Part shown: one piece after another, positions 43,550-54,068 of the stretch | Layout of the letters: the number at the start of each line of letters is the position of its first letter | Position numbering within the stretch: position 1 is the first letter of the stretch | Origin: Aerosticca soli | Lineage (GTDB): Bacteria; Pseudomonadota; Gammaproteobacteria; Xanthomonadales; Rhodanobacteraceae | Assembly: GCF_003967035.1 (NCBI RefSeq) | Contig: NZ_AP018560.1 | Coordinates: 2,589,501 to 2,653,500 of the forward strand | Reading direction: 5' to 3' | DNA length: 64,000 bases | The notes under the pieces: generated by a model | Database searches by the model: none | What the model was told of the DNA's origin: nothing | The model's input: only the letters and a program-made list of their open reading frames with translations | Translations under genes and position numbers: made by a program

Positions 43550-44404
43550 ATGCCATTGCCTATCGTGACGGCCAACGAAAGACTCGTCGAAAAACGCTGC
43601 GCCAAGGTCGCCCTCGTCGGTGCGCCCGGGGTGGGCAAGACCTCCCAGATCCGCACGCTCGATGCCGAACGCACCTTACTGGTGGACACCGAGGCCGGCG
43701 ATCTGTCCATCCTCGACTGGGGCGGTGACACCCTGCGCCCGCGCACCTGGCCGGAGTTCAAGGACCTGGTGGTGTTCCTGGCAGGACCCAGCCCGAGCGC
43801 CACACCCGAGCAGGCCTTCTCGCAGGCCCACTTTGATCACGTCTGCCAGAAGTACGGCGACCCGGCGCAGCTGGCCAAGTACGACACCTACTTCGTCGAT
43901 TCCTTGACCGTGCTCTCGCGGATGTGCCTGGCCTGGTGCAAGACCCAGCCGGCCGCATTCTCCGAGAAGACCGGCAAGCCCGACACCCGGGGCGCTTATG
44001 GCTTGCTCGGCACCGAGATGATCGGCGCCCTCACGCACCTGCAGCACGTGAGGGACAAGCACGTCATCTACGTCTGCATCCTGGAAGAGAAGCTGGACGA
44101 TTTCAACCGCCGCATCTACCAGCTGCAGCTCGAAGGCGCCAAGACCTCGGCCGAGCTGCCTGGTGTGCTCGATGAAGTCATCACGCTGGCCATCTTGAAG
44201 GCCGACGACGGCACGCCATACCGCGCGTTCGTCACCGGCGCGGACAACCCCTGGGGCTTCCCGAGCAAGGACCGCTCGGGACGGCTTGCCCCCATCGAAG
44301 AACCCCACCTCGGAAAGCTCATTGCCAAGTGCCTCGGCCGCACTGCCGCAGCACACGCCAGCGCTTTGTCGCATTCAACCGACCTCAACGCATCCAAGGA
44401 GTGA
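43550..44404 (+). CDS. RecA-like ATP-binding protein, D' copy
   Basis: Same product as 25807-26661. Confidence 0.8.
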   Translation: MPLPIVTANERLVEKRCAKVALVGAPGVGKTSQIRTLDAERTLLVDTEAGDLSILDWGGDTLRPRTWPEFKDLVVFLAGPSPSATPEQAFSQAHFDHVCQKYGDPAQLAKYDTYFVDSLTVLSRMCLAWCKTQPAAFSEKTGKPDTRGAYGLLGTEMIGALTHLQHVRDKHVIYVCILEEKLDDFNRRIYQLQLEGAKTSAELPGVLDEVITLAILKADDGTPYRAFVTGADNPWGFPSKDRSGRLAPIEEPHLGKLIAKCLGRTAAAHASALSHSTDLNASKE

Positions 44405-44407
44405 TCC

Positions 44408-45037
44408 ATGACCGCCTGGAACGACTTCAACGACGCCGAACAACAGACCAGCTTCGACCTCATCCCCAAGGGCACGCTCGCCCGCGTGCGCATGACCCTC
44501 AAGCCCGGGGGCTTTGATGACCCGGCGCAGGGCTGGACCGGGGGCTACGCCACGCAGAGCTTCGAGACCGGCTCGGTGTATCTGGCGGCCGAGTTCGTGG
44601 TGCTGGAGGGCGAGTACGCCCGGCGCAAGCTCTGGAGCAACATCGGCCTGCATTCCCCGAAGGGCCCGGCCTGGGGCCAGATGGGCCGCAGCTTCGTGCG
44701 CGCGATCCTCAACAGCGCCCGCAACGTCCATCCCCAGGACAACGGGCCGCAGGCCGCCGCCGCGCGGCGCATCCAGGGCTTCCACGAGCTCGACGGCATC
44801 GAGTTCCTCGCCCGCATCGACGTCGAGAAGGACGGTCGCGGCGAGTTGAAGAACGTCGTCAAGAGCGCCGTCGAGCCCGACCACCCGGAGTATGCCCGCC
44901 TGATGGGCGTGCCGCCGAAGAACCCTGGCAGCGGCTCCAGCGGTGCGCCGGCGGCGCTCACCCCGCCCCGTGCGATGTCTGCGCCAGCCGCCCCGCAACC
45001 CCCCGCCGTGCCGGGTAAGCCCGCCTGGGCGCAGTGA
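44408..45037 (+). CDS. DUF669 protein, D' copy
   Basis: Same product as 26665-27294. Confidence 0.8.
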   Translation: MTAWNDFNDAEQQTSFDLIPKGTLARVRMTLKPGGFDDPAQGWTGGYATQSFETGSVYLAAEFVVLEGEYARRKLWSNIGLHSPKGPAWGQMGRSFVRAILNSARNVHPQDNGPQAAAARRIQGFHELDGIEFLARIDVEKDGRGELKNVVKSAVEPDHPEYARLMGVPPKNPGSGSSGAPAALTPPRAMSAPAAPQPPAVPGKPAWAQ

Positions 45038-45048
45038 GAGGAGGGCCA

Positions 45049-45564
45049 GTGAAGTGCTGGGTCTGCAAACGACAGGCGCGCGGCTACGGCCACTCGGACC
45101 TTCGGCATCCGGTGGGCGATGCCCGGCGCTATCCGATCGACTGGGTGTTCTGCTCGCGGCGTTGCCAGCAGGCGTTTCACGCGCTCTACGGCCAGTGGCT
45201 GCGCGTGCAGGAAGGACGCACGTCCAAAACGGAGGTGGCCATGATCGATCCGTCTGACGTCGAACTGGCCGCGATGAGGAAGTGCCTCAAGGCCTTCGGC
45301 GCGGCGGCAGAAAGCATCGGCTTCGACAAGCCGCTGGGCGAGTATTCCGAGGCCGAGGCGCTCCAGGTGATCGACGCCATCGTCACCTGCTACACGGACG
45401 CGATGGTCGAGCACCACGAGGCGACCAAGTACCCGCCGGTGCGCGGGCTGAAGCGCCCGGTGTCCGATCCCTTCGCCGATCTGGAAGACGACCTGCCGTG
45501 GGAGGAGCCGAAGGCTCAAGCGCAGACGGCACGCACGGCAGCACCCAAGGAGGCGCGGCGATGA
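45049..45564 (+). CDS. DUF6511-type zinc-motif protein, D' copy
   Basis: Same product as 27306-27821. Confidence 0.65.
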   Translation: MKCWVCKRQARGYGHSDLRHPVGDARRYPIDWVFCSRRCQQAFHALYGQWLRVQEGRTSKTEVAMIDPSDVELAAMRKCLKAFGAAAESIGFDKPLGEYSEAEALQVIDAIVTCYTDAMVEHHEATKYPPVRGLKRPVSDPFADLEDDLPWEEPKAQAQTARTAAPKEARR

Positions 45565-46307
45565 TGGACTTCAACGCCTCCAAGAGCCTGTCGGGTCAGA
45601 TCACGGCGCTGATCGACGCCGGGCTGCAGCAGTCTCGCGCGGCGCAGCCTCGCCGCACCTACCTGGGCGCCTCGCGCCTCGGGGTCGCCTGCGAGCGCGC
45701 GCTGCAGTACGAGTTTGCCGACGCCCCGGTCGATCCGGGTCGCGAGACCGACGGCCGCCTGCTGCGCGTCTTCGATCGCGGCCACGTCATCGAGGACTGC
45801 ATGGTCGGATGGCTGCGCGCGGCGGGCTTCGAGTTGCGCACGCGCGACGACGCGGGGGAGCAATTCGGCTTCTCGGCGCTCGACGGGCGCCTGCAGGGCC
45901 ACGTCGATGGGGTGCTCGTCGCCGGGCCCGACCTGGGGTTCGGTTGCGGCTACCCGGCGCTGTGGGAGAACAAGTGCCTGGGCGCCAAATCGTGGCGCGA
46001 GTTGGAGAGGCACCGACTCGCGGTGGCCAAGCCGGTCTACGCCGCGCAAGTGGCGCTCTACCAGGCCTACCTGGGGCTGCACGCGCACCCGGCGCTGTTC
46101 ACGGCGGTGAACGCCGACACGATGGAGATCCACGCCGAGCTGGTGCCGTTCGATGCGGCGTTGGCGCAGCGCATGTCCGACCGGGCCGTGAAGGTCATCA
46201 CGGCCACCGAGGCGGGCGAACTGCTGCCGCGCTCGTTCTCCGATCCCACCCATGTCGAGTGCCGGATGTGCCCGTGGCAGGACCGGTGCTGGAGGGCTGC
46301 GGCATGA
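45561..46307 (+). CDS. Cas4-like PD-(D/E)XK nuclease, D' copy
   Basis: Same product as 27818-28564. Confidence 0.8.
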   Translation: MMDFNASKSLSGQITALIDAGLQQSRAAQPRRTYLGASRLGVACERALQYEFADAPVDPGRETDGRLLRVFDRGHVIEDCMVGWLRAAGFELRTRDDAGEQFGFSALDGRLQGHVDGVLVAGPDLGFGCGYPALWENKCLGAKSWRELERHRLAVAKPVYAAQVALYQAYLGLHAHPALFTAVNADTMEIHAELVPFDAALAQRMSDRAVKVITATEAGELLPRSFSDPTHVECRMCPWQDRCWRAAA

Positions 46308-46558
46308 ACGAGACACCACTGCACCCGGTGCTCGGGGAGCGCCTGATCGACGCACGCGAGGCGGCACTGGCGCTCAATCTGCCGCACTACTGGCTCACGC
46401 ACGCGAAGGAGCGCCGGCGTCTGCGCCTGCCGCACTACCGGGTGGGCAAGCTGCTGCGTTTCAAGCTCTCCGAACTGATGGCGTGGATGGAGGAACGTCA
46501 AGCCCTGCTCACGGCCGACGCAGTGCACGAGGAGGAGGCGGATGCTGGACTTCAATGA
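46304..46558 (+). CDS. Small HTH protein, D' copy
   Basis: Same product as 28561-28815; here it overlaps the start of the intact primase-helicase gene. Confidence 0.7.
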   Translation: MNETPLHPVLGERLIDAREAALALNLPHYWLTHAKERRRLRLPHYRVGKLLRFKLSELMAWMEERQALLTADAVHEEEADAGLQ

Positions 46559-48824
46559 CACCGCGCCCGTGCCCGAGATCCCGGCGTCCGAGCGCCGCGA
46601 GGCCCTGCGCGCCGCGCTGCTCGCGAGGCTGGAAGCGGTGCTGTTCTCGCTGTTCCCCGCCGGTCGGACGCGCCGCGGCAAGTTCGTCATCGGCGACGTG
46701 CTCGGCAGCCCGGGCGACAGCCTGGAGGTCGTGCTCGACGGCGACAAGGCGGGGCTCTGGACCGACCGTGCCACCGGCGACGGCGGCGATGTGTTCCACC
46801 TGATCGGCGCTCACTTCGGCGTGGACGTGCAGGGCGACTTCGCCCGCATCCTCGACCTGGCCGAGGACCTCGTCGGCCGTGCCCCCACGGCCCCGGCGCC
46901 CAAGCGCCGCAAGGAGACTCCGGTCGACGACCTGGGTCCCGCCACCGCCAAGTGGGACTACCTCGACGCTCAGGGGCGGCTGCTCGCCGTCGTCTACCGC
47001 TACGACCCGCCCGGGCGCAAGAAGGAGTTCCGGCCCTGGGACGCGCGCCGCCGCAAGATGGCTCCGCCCGAGCCGCGGCCGCTGTACAACCAGCCGGGGA
47101 TCCAGGACGCCGCCCAGGTCGTGCTGGTCGAGGGCGAGAAATGCGCCCAGGCCTTGATCGAGATCGGGATCGTGGCCACCACCGCGATGCACGGGGCCAA
47201 CGCCCCGGTGGACAAGACCGACTGGACGCCGCTGGCTGGCAAGGCCGTGCTGATCTGGCCCGACCGCGACAAGCCGGGCTGGGAGTACGCCGTGCAGGCG
47301 GCCCAGGCGATTCTGTCGGCGGGCGCGAAGACCTGCCACATCCTCTACCCACCCGAGGAAGCCGCCGAGGGCTGGGATGCGGCCGATGCCGTGGCCGAGG
47401 GCTTCGACGTCGCGGCCTTCCTCGCCCACGGTCCGCGTGTGCAGGTGCATGACATCGCGGACCCCGGCGAGCCGGTGATCGGCGCGGATGAATCGGTGTG
47501 GGGCACCGAAGATGCCCTGGCGCTGGCCTTCACCCGGCGCTACCACCGCGACTGGCGCTACGTGGCGGCCTGGGGCCGCTGGTTGGTGTGGGACGGTCGG
47601 CGCTGGCGCAACGAGGAGACGCTGGCGGCCACCGACTTGATCCGCGGTGTCTGCCGACACGCGGCCCTCCAGGCCGACAACCCGAAGCTGGCGGCCAAGC
47701 TGGCCACCTCCGGCACCGTCGGCGGCGTCGAACGCCTGGCTCGCGCAGACCGACGTCATGCCGCGACCACCGCCGAGTGGGACGCCGATCCCTGGCTGCT
47801 CAACACCCCAGGCGGTGTGGTCGACCTCCGAACGGGCCGCATGCGCGCGCACGACCGCGCCGACCGCATGACCAAGATCACGACTGCCACGCCTCGCGGC
47901 GACTGCCCCCGCTGGCGGACGTTCATGGCCGACGTCACCGGCGGCGATACGGCGCTGCAGAGCTATCTGCAGCGCATGGCGGGCTATGCGCTGACCGGCT
48001 CCACCCAGGAGCATGCGCTGTTCTTCCTCTACGGCACCGGCGCGAACGGCAAGTCGGTGTTCGTCAACACCCTGGCCACGATCCTGGGCGACTACGCCGC
48101 CAACGCGCCAATGGACACCTTCATGGAGACGCGTACCGACCGCCATCCGACCGACATGGCCAGTCTGCGTGGGGCGCGCTTCGTGGCCTCCATCGAGACC
48201 GAGCAAGGGCGGCGCTGGGCCGAATCCAAGGTCAAGAGCCTCACGGGCGGCGACAAGATCTCCGCGCGGTTCATGCGGCAGGACTTCTTCGAGTTCTGGC
48301 CGCAGTTCAAGCTTTTCGTCGCCGGCAACCACAAGCCCGCCATCCGCAACATCGACGAGGCGATGAAGCGGCGGCTGCACCTGATCCCCTTCACGATCAC
48401 CGTGCCGCCCGAGCGGCGCGACAAACACCTGCAGCAGAAGTTGCTGGCCGAGCGGGACGGCATCCTGGCCTGGGCGCTGGAAGGGTGCCTGGCCTGGCAG
48501 CGCCTGGGCCGGCTCGATCCGCCGCCGCAGGTCGTGGCCGCCACCGAGGAGTACTTCGAAGCCGAGGACGCGCTGGGCCGCTGGCTGGAGGAGCGCTGCG
48601 TGCGCGAGGCCAATGCCAAGTCGCTGACGGCCGAACTGTTCACCGACTGGAAGCAGTGGGCGGAGGCCGCCGGCGAGTTCGTCGGCTCACAGCGCCGCTT
48701 CTCCGACCTCTTGATCACCCGCGGCGTCGAGAAATGGCGCAACGCCGCCGGCATCCGGGGCTTCCGTGGCGTGGGTCTCAAGCACCCGATGCAGCCCGCC
48801 TACACCCCCTATGCCGACGACTGA
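46542..48824 (+). CDS. P4/D5-family primase-helicase, complete
   Basis: The 760-residue replication protein has a TOPRIM-like primase part at about 190-260, with VVLVEGEKCAQALIE and the acidic VLIWPDRDKPGWEYA. A D5-type N-domain follows at about 330-470. The superfamily 3 helicase has Walker A GTGANGKS at about 499-506 and FKLFVAGNHKPAIRNIDEAM as the B/C motif region. A winged-helix-like C-terminus completes it. ATG 46542 has an AGGAGG site and lies inside the HTH gene end. It would unwind and prime the element's own DNA. The D'/B block boundary runs through this gene, yet the frame is continuous, so this arrangement is the native one. Confidence 0.9.
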   Translation: MLDFNDTAPVPEIPASERREALRAALLARLEAVLFSLFPAGRTRRGKFVIGDVLGSPGDSLEVVLDGDKAGLWTDRATGDGGDVFHLIGAHFGVDVQGDFARILDLAEDLVGRAPTAPAPKRRKETPVDDLGPATAKWDYLDAQGRLLAVVYRYDPPGRKKEFRPWDARRRKMAPPEPRPLYNQPGIQDAAQVVLVEGEKCAQALIEIGIVATTAMHGANAPVDKTDWTPLAGKAVLIWPDRDKPGWEYAVQAAQAILSAGAKTCHILYPPEEAAEGWDAADAVAEGFDVAAFLAHGPRVQVHDIADPGEPVIGADESVWGTEDALALAFTRRYHRDWRYVAAWGRWLVWDGRRWRNEETLAATDLIRGVCRHAALQADNPKLAAKLATSGTVGGVERLARADRRHAATTAEWDADPWLLNTPGGVVDLRTGRMRAHDRADRMTKITTATPRGDCPRWRTFMADVTGGDTALQSYLQRMAGYALTGSTQEHALFFLYGTGANGKSVFVNTLATILGDYAANAPMDTFMETRTDRHPTDMASLRGARFVASIETEQGRRWAESKVKSLTGGDKISARFMRQDFFEFWPQFKLFVAGNHKPAIRNIDEAMKRRLHLIPFTITVPPERRDKHLQQKLLAERDGILAWALEGCLAWQRLGRLDPPPQVVAATEEYFEAEDALGRWLEERCVREANAKSLTAELFTDWKQWAEAAGEFVGSQRRFSDLLITRGVEKWRNAAGIRGFRGVGLKHPMQPAYTPYADD

Positions 48825-48843
48825 ACACCCATGACCCCCTGCC

Positions 48844-48944
48844 GGACTGACGCATCTGACGCTGTACATCGTAAGTCTCTACGCGCGTGCGCGTGCGCGC
48901 GCCTCACGGGAGTAATCGATATCGTGCGTCGGATGCGTCAGTCC
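48844..48944. promoter_or_regulatory. Inverted repeat and alternating tract, right copy
   Basis: Same structure as 1294-1394. Confidence 0.55.
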
Positions 48945-48966
48945 CCACCGAACGAGGACTGACACC

Positions 48967-49443
48967 ATGCACACCACCCTGCTTGCCCTCGACCTGGGCA
49001 CCACCACCGGCTGGGCGCTGCGCGACCGCACGGGCCGAATCACCAGCGGCACCGAAGCCTTCAAGCCCCGACGCTTCGAAGGCGGCGGCATGCGTTTCCT
49101 GCGCTTCAAGCACTGGCTCACCGAACTGAAGGCCCACGCCGACGGGATCGACGCGCTGGTCTTCGAGGAAGTGCGCCGCCACGTCTCGACCGACGCGGCG
49201 CACGTCTACGGCGGCTTCCTCGCCACGCTCACGGCCTGGTGCGAGCACCACGGCATTCCCTACCAGGGCGTGCCGGTGGGCACGATCAAGAAGCACGCCA
49301 CCGGCTCTGGCCGCGCCGGCAAGGACGCGGTGATGGCGGCCGTGCGTGCGCGGGGCCACGCCCCGGCGGACGACGACGAGGCCGACGCCCTGGCGCTGCT
49401 GCACTGGGCCCTCCCGCTCCACGACGCGGCGCAGGAGGACTGA
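48967..49443 (+). CDS. RuvC-like resolvase, right copy
   Basis: Same product as 1417-1893; here the upstream primase-helicase is complete. Confidence 0.8.
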   Translation: MHTTLLALDLGTTTGWALRDRTGRITSGTEAFKPRRFEGGGMRFLRFKHWLTELKAHADGIDALVFEEVRRHVSTDAAHVYGGFLATLTAWCEHHGIPYQGVPVGTIKKHATGSGRAGKDAVMAAVRARGHAPADDDEADALALLHWALPLHDAAQED

Positions 49444-49467
49444 GATGATTGTTCCGACCCCAGGGAC

Positions 49468-49491
49468 GTCCGCCCCGGTTTCAGGGCGGAC
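49468..49491. terminator. Stem-loop after the RuvC-like gene, right copy
   Basis: Same stem as 1918-1941. Confidence 0.5.
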
Positions 49492-49501
49492 ACCGCGGGG
49501 C

Positions 49502-50941
49502 CTAGCGGATGAAGAGCCGATAGATCAGCTTGTTGACGAGACCGTACGGCGGATAAGCGAAGCGCGCGCCGTTGAAGCGCGGCTTCACGTACACGCTCTT
49601 GGCGTGCGAGAAGGTCAGGAAACCCTCCTTGCCGTGATAGCGACCGATACCCGACGGGCCGATGCCGCCGAAGGGCAGGTCGTCCTGGGCAATGTGCGAG
49701 AGCGTATCGTTGATGGAGACACCGCCCGCGTGCGTCTGCTCGAGCACCCGCCGTTGCCGCTGCTTGTCGTAATCGAAGTAGTACAGGGCCAAGGGGCGCG
49801 GATTGCGCCGCACGTACTCGAGCGCCTCGTCGAGACTGTCGTAGGGCACCACGGGCAGCAGCGGCCCGAAGATCTCCTCCTGTCGCACCAGCATGTCTTC
49901 CGTGGTGTCGAGCAGCAGCGTGAGCGGCAGCTTGCGCACGTCCTCCAGTTTCTCGGAGGCGGGGTTGATCTCGACGATACGCGCCCCCTTCTCGCGCGCG
50001 TCGCGCAGATACCTCGTCAGACGCTCGTACTGCCGGTCGTTGACGATGGCGGTGAAGTCCGGGTTGTCGCGCAGCGTTGGGTACATGCGCGAGACCCGGC
50101 GCTGGAAGGCCTCGACGAACCCGTCCACCCGGTCCGCGGGACAGAGCACGTAGTCCGGGGCGATGCAGGTCTGCCCGGCGTTGAGCGCCTTGCCGAAGGC
50201 GATGCGCTCGGCCGCGTGATCGAGCGGGACCGTGTCCGAGACGATCGCCGGCGACTTGCCGCCGAGCTCGAGGGTGACGGGGGTGAGGTGCTCGGCGGCG
50301 GCGCGCATCACCTGCCGCCCCACCGCCGTCGAGCCGGTGAAGAGCAGGTGATCGAAGGGCAGGCGCGTGAAGGCCTGCGCCACCTCCGCCTCGCCATGCA
50401 CCATGGCGACGTGATCCTCGGGGAAGACCTCGCCCAGCATGGCCTCGAGGGTCTTGTTGGTGGCCGGGGTGAACTCGGACACCTTGATCATCGCCCGGTT
50501 GCCCGCGGCCAGCGCGGTCGCGAGCGGCTCCAGCACCAGCTGGATCGGGTAGTTCCAGGGCGCGATGATGCCCACCACCCCCAAGGGCTGGTACTGGACG
50601 AAAGCCTTGGCCGGCTGGAAAGCGGCCCCGACATGGCGCCGCTCGGGCTTCATCCACCGCCGGACGTTCTTGAGCTGGTAGTTGATCTGGCTGACCGTCG
50701 GCATGATGTCCGCGAGCATGGTCTCGTCGCGCGAACGGCAGCCGAAGTCTTCGTTGACGGCATCGGCCAGGCGCCCCTGATAGCGCAGGATCGCCGCCTT
50801 GAGCCGACGAAGGTTCTCGCGACGAACCTCGGCCGACGGCATGGGATCGCGGTCGAAGGCTCGCCGCTGGCTCTGGAAGACCTCCTGCATGCGGTCCATC
50901 TCGGACCGCGTCCGCTGGGCGTTCAGCGCCGTCACGCTCAT
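49502..50941 (-). CDS. Coniferyl-type aldehyde dehydrogenase, right copy
   Basis: Same product as 1952-3391. Confidence 0.85.
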   Translation of the reverse strand: MSVTALNAQRTRSEMDRMQEVFQSQRRAFDRDPMPSAEVRRENLRRLKAAILRYQGRLADAVNEDFGCRSRDETMLADIMPTVSQINYQLKNVRRWMKPERRHVGAAFQPAKAFVQYQPLGVVGIIAPWNYPIQLVLEPLATALAAGNRAMIKVSEFTPATNKTLEAMLGEVFPEDHVAMVHGEAEVAQAFTRLPFDHLLFTGSTAVGRQVMRAAAEHLTPVTLELGGKSPAIVSDTVPLDHAAERIAFGKALNAGQTCIAPDYVLCPADRVDGFVEAFQRRVSRMYPTLRDNPDFTAIVNDRQYERLTRYLRDAREKGARIVEINPASEKLEDVRKLPLTLLLDTTEDMLVRQEEIFGPLLPVVPYDSLDEALEYVRRNPRPLALYYFDYDKQRQRRVLEQTHAGGVSINDTLSHIAQDDLPFGGIGPSGIGRYHGKEGFLTFSHAKSVYVKPRFNGARFAYPPYGLVNKLIYRLFIR

Positions 50942-50972
50942 CGTCGTTCCTCCCGCCAATCCACAGGTTCCC

Positions 50973-52613
50973 TCACTGGGCCGCCGCGACCGCCACGGTC
51001 GCGCTCGGCTCCCGGCCGCGCTTGCGGTCCTCGAGAATCATCTCCGCGCCCTTCTCGGCGATCGCGATGGTGGGCGCGTTGGTGTTGCCGCCGACGAGCG
51101 TGGGCATGATGGAGGCGTCGATGACGCGCAAACCCTCCATTCCGCGCACCCGCAGGCGCTCGTCGACCACGGCCGAGTCGTCCTGTCCCATCTTGCACGT
51201 CCCCACGGGGTGGTAAATGGTGTTCGCCTTCCGGCGCACGAAATCCCGGATCTCGTCGTCGCTCCGGACCCGTTCGCCGGGGAAGATCTCCGCCCCGCGG
51301 TAGGGATCGAAGGCCGGCTGAGCGAGCACCGCCCGCCCGACCTTGACCGCGCGCACCATCTTCTCCATGTCCTCCGGCGCCTCGAGGTAGTTGGGCTGGA
51401 TGTGCGCCGGCTCGGCCGGGTCGGCGCTATTGAGCGAGATGTAGCCCCGGCTCTTCGGGCGGAGCTCGCAGATGTGCAGCGAATAGCCGTGGCCGAAGAG
51501 GAAGGGCAGGTTCAGGCCGTGGTTGTCGAGGCGCATCGCCGTGAGGTGGAACTGCAGATCGGGTATGGCCTGGTCGTCGCCGCTGCGCACGAAACCGCCG
51601 GCCTCGGCGCCGTTGGTGGCGAACATGCCCTGGCGCTTGCGCAGGTACTCGAACAGCGCGAAGACCCCCTTGTACAGGGAATCCAGGGCGAACCCGTACG
51701 AGACCGCCTTGCGGCACTTGTGCACGATCATGACATCGAGGTGATCCTGGAGGTTGCGGCCGACCCCCGGCAGCGAATGCCGGACCTCGATGCCGTGCCG
51801 CCGCAGCTCCTCGGCCGGCCCGATGCCGGAGAGCATCAGGAGCTGCGGCGAGTTGATGGCGCCCCCCGAGACGATCACCTCGGCGGCGGCGCGCAGGGTC
51901 TGCCGGACCCCGCGACGCCGGAGCTCGACCCCCACCGCGCGCCTGCCCTCGAGCAGGATCCGCGTGACCAGCGCGTCGGTGACGATATCCAGATTGGGAC
52001 GGCTCTCGGCCTCGCGCAGGTAGGCCTGCGCCGCGCTCCAGCGCCGGCCGTTCTTCTGGGTGACCTCGTAGAGGCCCACCCCCTCCTGCTCGGGACCGTT
52101 GAAGTCGTCGTTGCGGGGATAGCCGGCCTGCACCCCCGCCTCGACGAAGGCCTTGGAGAGCTCGTTGGGCTTGCGCAAGCGGGCGACGTTGAGCGGCCCG
52201 CCGGTGCCGTGGTATTCGTCGCCCCCGGCCTCGCGGTTCTCGGCCTTGCGGAAGTAGGGCAGCAGCTCCTCGTAGCTCCACCCCCGGTTGCCCAGCTCGG
52301 CCCAGTGGTCGTAGTCCCAGCGGTGACCGCGGGTGTAGATCATCGCGTTGGTGGAGCTCGAGCCGCCCAGGGTCTTGCCGCGCGGCCAATAGAGGCGGCG
52401 ATTGTCGAGATGGGGCTGTGGCTCGGTGTAGTAGCGCCAGTTCAGCTTGCGGCTCCACATCAGCGACAGGATGCCGATCGGCGTGTGGATGAGCGGGGAC
52501 TTGTCCTTGGGCCCCGCCTCGATCAGACACACCCGCACGCTCGGATCCGCGCTGAGCCGGTTCGCCAGCACACAGCCCGCCGAACCCGCGCCGACAATGA
52601 TGTAATCGTACAT
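50973..52613 (-). CDS. GMC-family alcohol dehydrogenase, right copy
   Basis: Same product as 3423-5063. Confidence 0.87.
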   Translation of the reverse strand: MYDYIIVGAGSAGCVLANRLSADPSVRVCLIEAGPKDKSPLIHTPIGILSLMWSRKLNWRYYTEPQPHLDNRRLYWPRGKTLGGSSSTNAMIYTRGHRWDYDHWAELGNRGWSYEELLPYFRKAENREAGGDEYHGTGGPLNVARLRKPNELSKAFVEAGVQAGYPRNDDFNGPEQEGVGLYEVTQKNGRRWSAAQAYLREAESRPNLDIVTDALVTRILLEGRRAVGVELRRRGVRQTLRAAAEVIVSGGAINSPQLLMLSGIGPAEELRRHGIEVRHSLPGVGRNLQDHLDVMIVHKCRKAVSYGFALDSLYKGVFALFEYLRKRQGMFATNGAEAGGFVRSGDDQAIPDLQFHLTAMRLDNHGLNLPFLFGHGYSLHICELRPKSRGYISLNSADPAEPAHIQPNYLEAPEDMEKMVRAVKVGRAVLAQPAFDPYRGAEIFPGERVRSDDEIRDFVRRKANTIYHPVGTCKMGQDDSAVVDERLRVRGMEGLRVIDASIMPTLVGGNTNAPTIAIAEKGAEMILEDRKRGREPSATVAVAAAQ

Positions 52614-52680
52614 CGGCCTCCTCCTCCCATGGGGTATACGGATTTAAGGACACGCTGAACAAATCAGCATTTTACTGGAA

Positions 52681-53271
52681 ATGAGCGAGAGTGACCGCAT
52701 CGTCCGGCCCGGGGCCGTCGTGACGCGCGACGTTCCGCCCCATGCGGTCGTCGCCGGGAACCCTGCACAGATCGTCGGGTACACCGATGTCGCAGCTGCG
52801 GCCACCCAGATTGCCGCATCGCGTGCCCCGGAGAACCCCGGGGCCACGCCTAGCCGCGTGCGCGGTGTCACGCTGCACAAATTACCGAAGGTGCTCGATC
52901 TCCGCGGCAATCTCACCGTCGGCGAATTCGGACGCACCCTGCCTTTCGAGGCGCGCCGCTACTTCATGGTATTTGGTGTTCCCAATGCGGAAGTGCGCGG
53001 GGAACATGCGCATCGGACGTGTCACCAGTTCCTCGTCTGTGCGCACGGCAGTCTTTCGGTCGTGGCAGATGACGGTTCTATGCGTGAGGAGTTTGTGCTA
53101 GACGATCCCAGCGTTGGTCTCCATCTTCCACCGCTGACGTGGGGGATCCAGTACAAGTACTCGCCCGACGCAGTTCTGCTGGTATTTGCATCCGAGTACT
53201 ACGACCCCGCCGAGTACATTAGGGACTATGGGGAGTTTCTGGAACTTGCGGCTGCGGGGAACATTCGATGA
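52681..53271 (+). CDS. 5'-truncated WxcM/FdtA-type protein, right copy
   Basis: Same remnant as 5131-5721. Truncation in both copies shows it happened before the block was duplicated. Confidence 0.75.
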   Translation: MSESDRIVRPGAVVTRDVPPHAVVAGNPAQIVGYTDVAAAATQIAASRAPENPGATPSRVRGVTLHKLPKVLDLRGNLTVGEFGRTLPFEARRYFMVFGVPNAEVRGEHAHRTCHQFLVCAHGSLSVVADDGSMREEFVLDDPSVGLHLPPLTWGIQYKYSPDAVLLVFASEYYDPAEYIRDYGEFLELAAAGNIR

Positions 53272-54068
53272 ATGTGAACACGCGCATCCGCCGCCTGACC
53301 GAGGCCTACAGTACAGAGCAGCTGCATGATGTCTTGAGCAACGCAGGCATAGCAGGGCCACACTCATTCATTCGAGGGCTTGACGCCGACTACGACCGCG
53401 ACGTACTCATCGGCCAGTGGCTGCGGCCGCTCACGGCAGCGGATGACCTGCGCTTCGTTGTGCACGTGGACCATAGCGAGGTGTGGGTCCTGGCGGAGAG
53501 GCTCCCCTGGGATTCCGAGTTCTTCGGCCTCGGAATGGCTAGGCTGAATGCGGTGGTGCGGCCGGGACGCACGGCTGCCACACGCGATGACGGTCGGGAG
53601 ATGGCGCAGGCGTTGACGGCAGTCGCAGACCTGTTCAAGCAGCAGCGGATCGACTACGTGTTTGCTGCGGTCTCGCCTGCCGATCTCCCATTGATCCGTG
53701 CAATCTCGGCCAACGGGTTCGAGCTCATCGAGACGCGCTGTCACTACCATCGCGCCCTTTCGGGTCCACCGGCCCAGCGGTACGCCACGCGATTGGCCCG
53801 GCCTGAGGATGTGCCTTCGCTCGCGCGCGCGGCCCGCGTCATGGTCAATTCTTACGACCGCTTCCACGCCGATATCGCCATCGCTCCAGCGGCAGCTGAC
53901 AGGCTCATGGAGCGTTGGGTCGAGGCATCCATTATGGATGGCTTCGCTGATGCGACGATCGTGCCCGACGAGCCCGAGCCCGAAGCATTCTGCACAGCCC
54001 GCTATCACCGGCAGCACTGGGAGGGCTGGAAACTTCGCCTTGCCCAACCCGTACTTAGTCGCCCCTGA
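53268..54068 (+). pseudogene. GNAT amino-sugar acyltransferase cut by the IS, right copy
   Basis: Same as 5718-6518. Confidence 0.7.

Larger units (their letters stand above)
29151..46895. repeat. Tandem 17.7-kb repeat, second copy (block D')
   Basis: Genes from the XRE regulator to the primase-helicase start are repeated here. Ten of the thirteen length differences from block D fall in its first 2.9 kb and break three genes. From 32014 onward its frames are intact, including three that are broken in block D. Confidence 0.95.
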
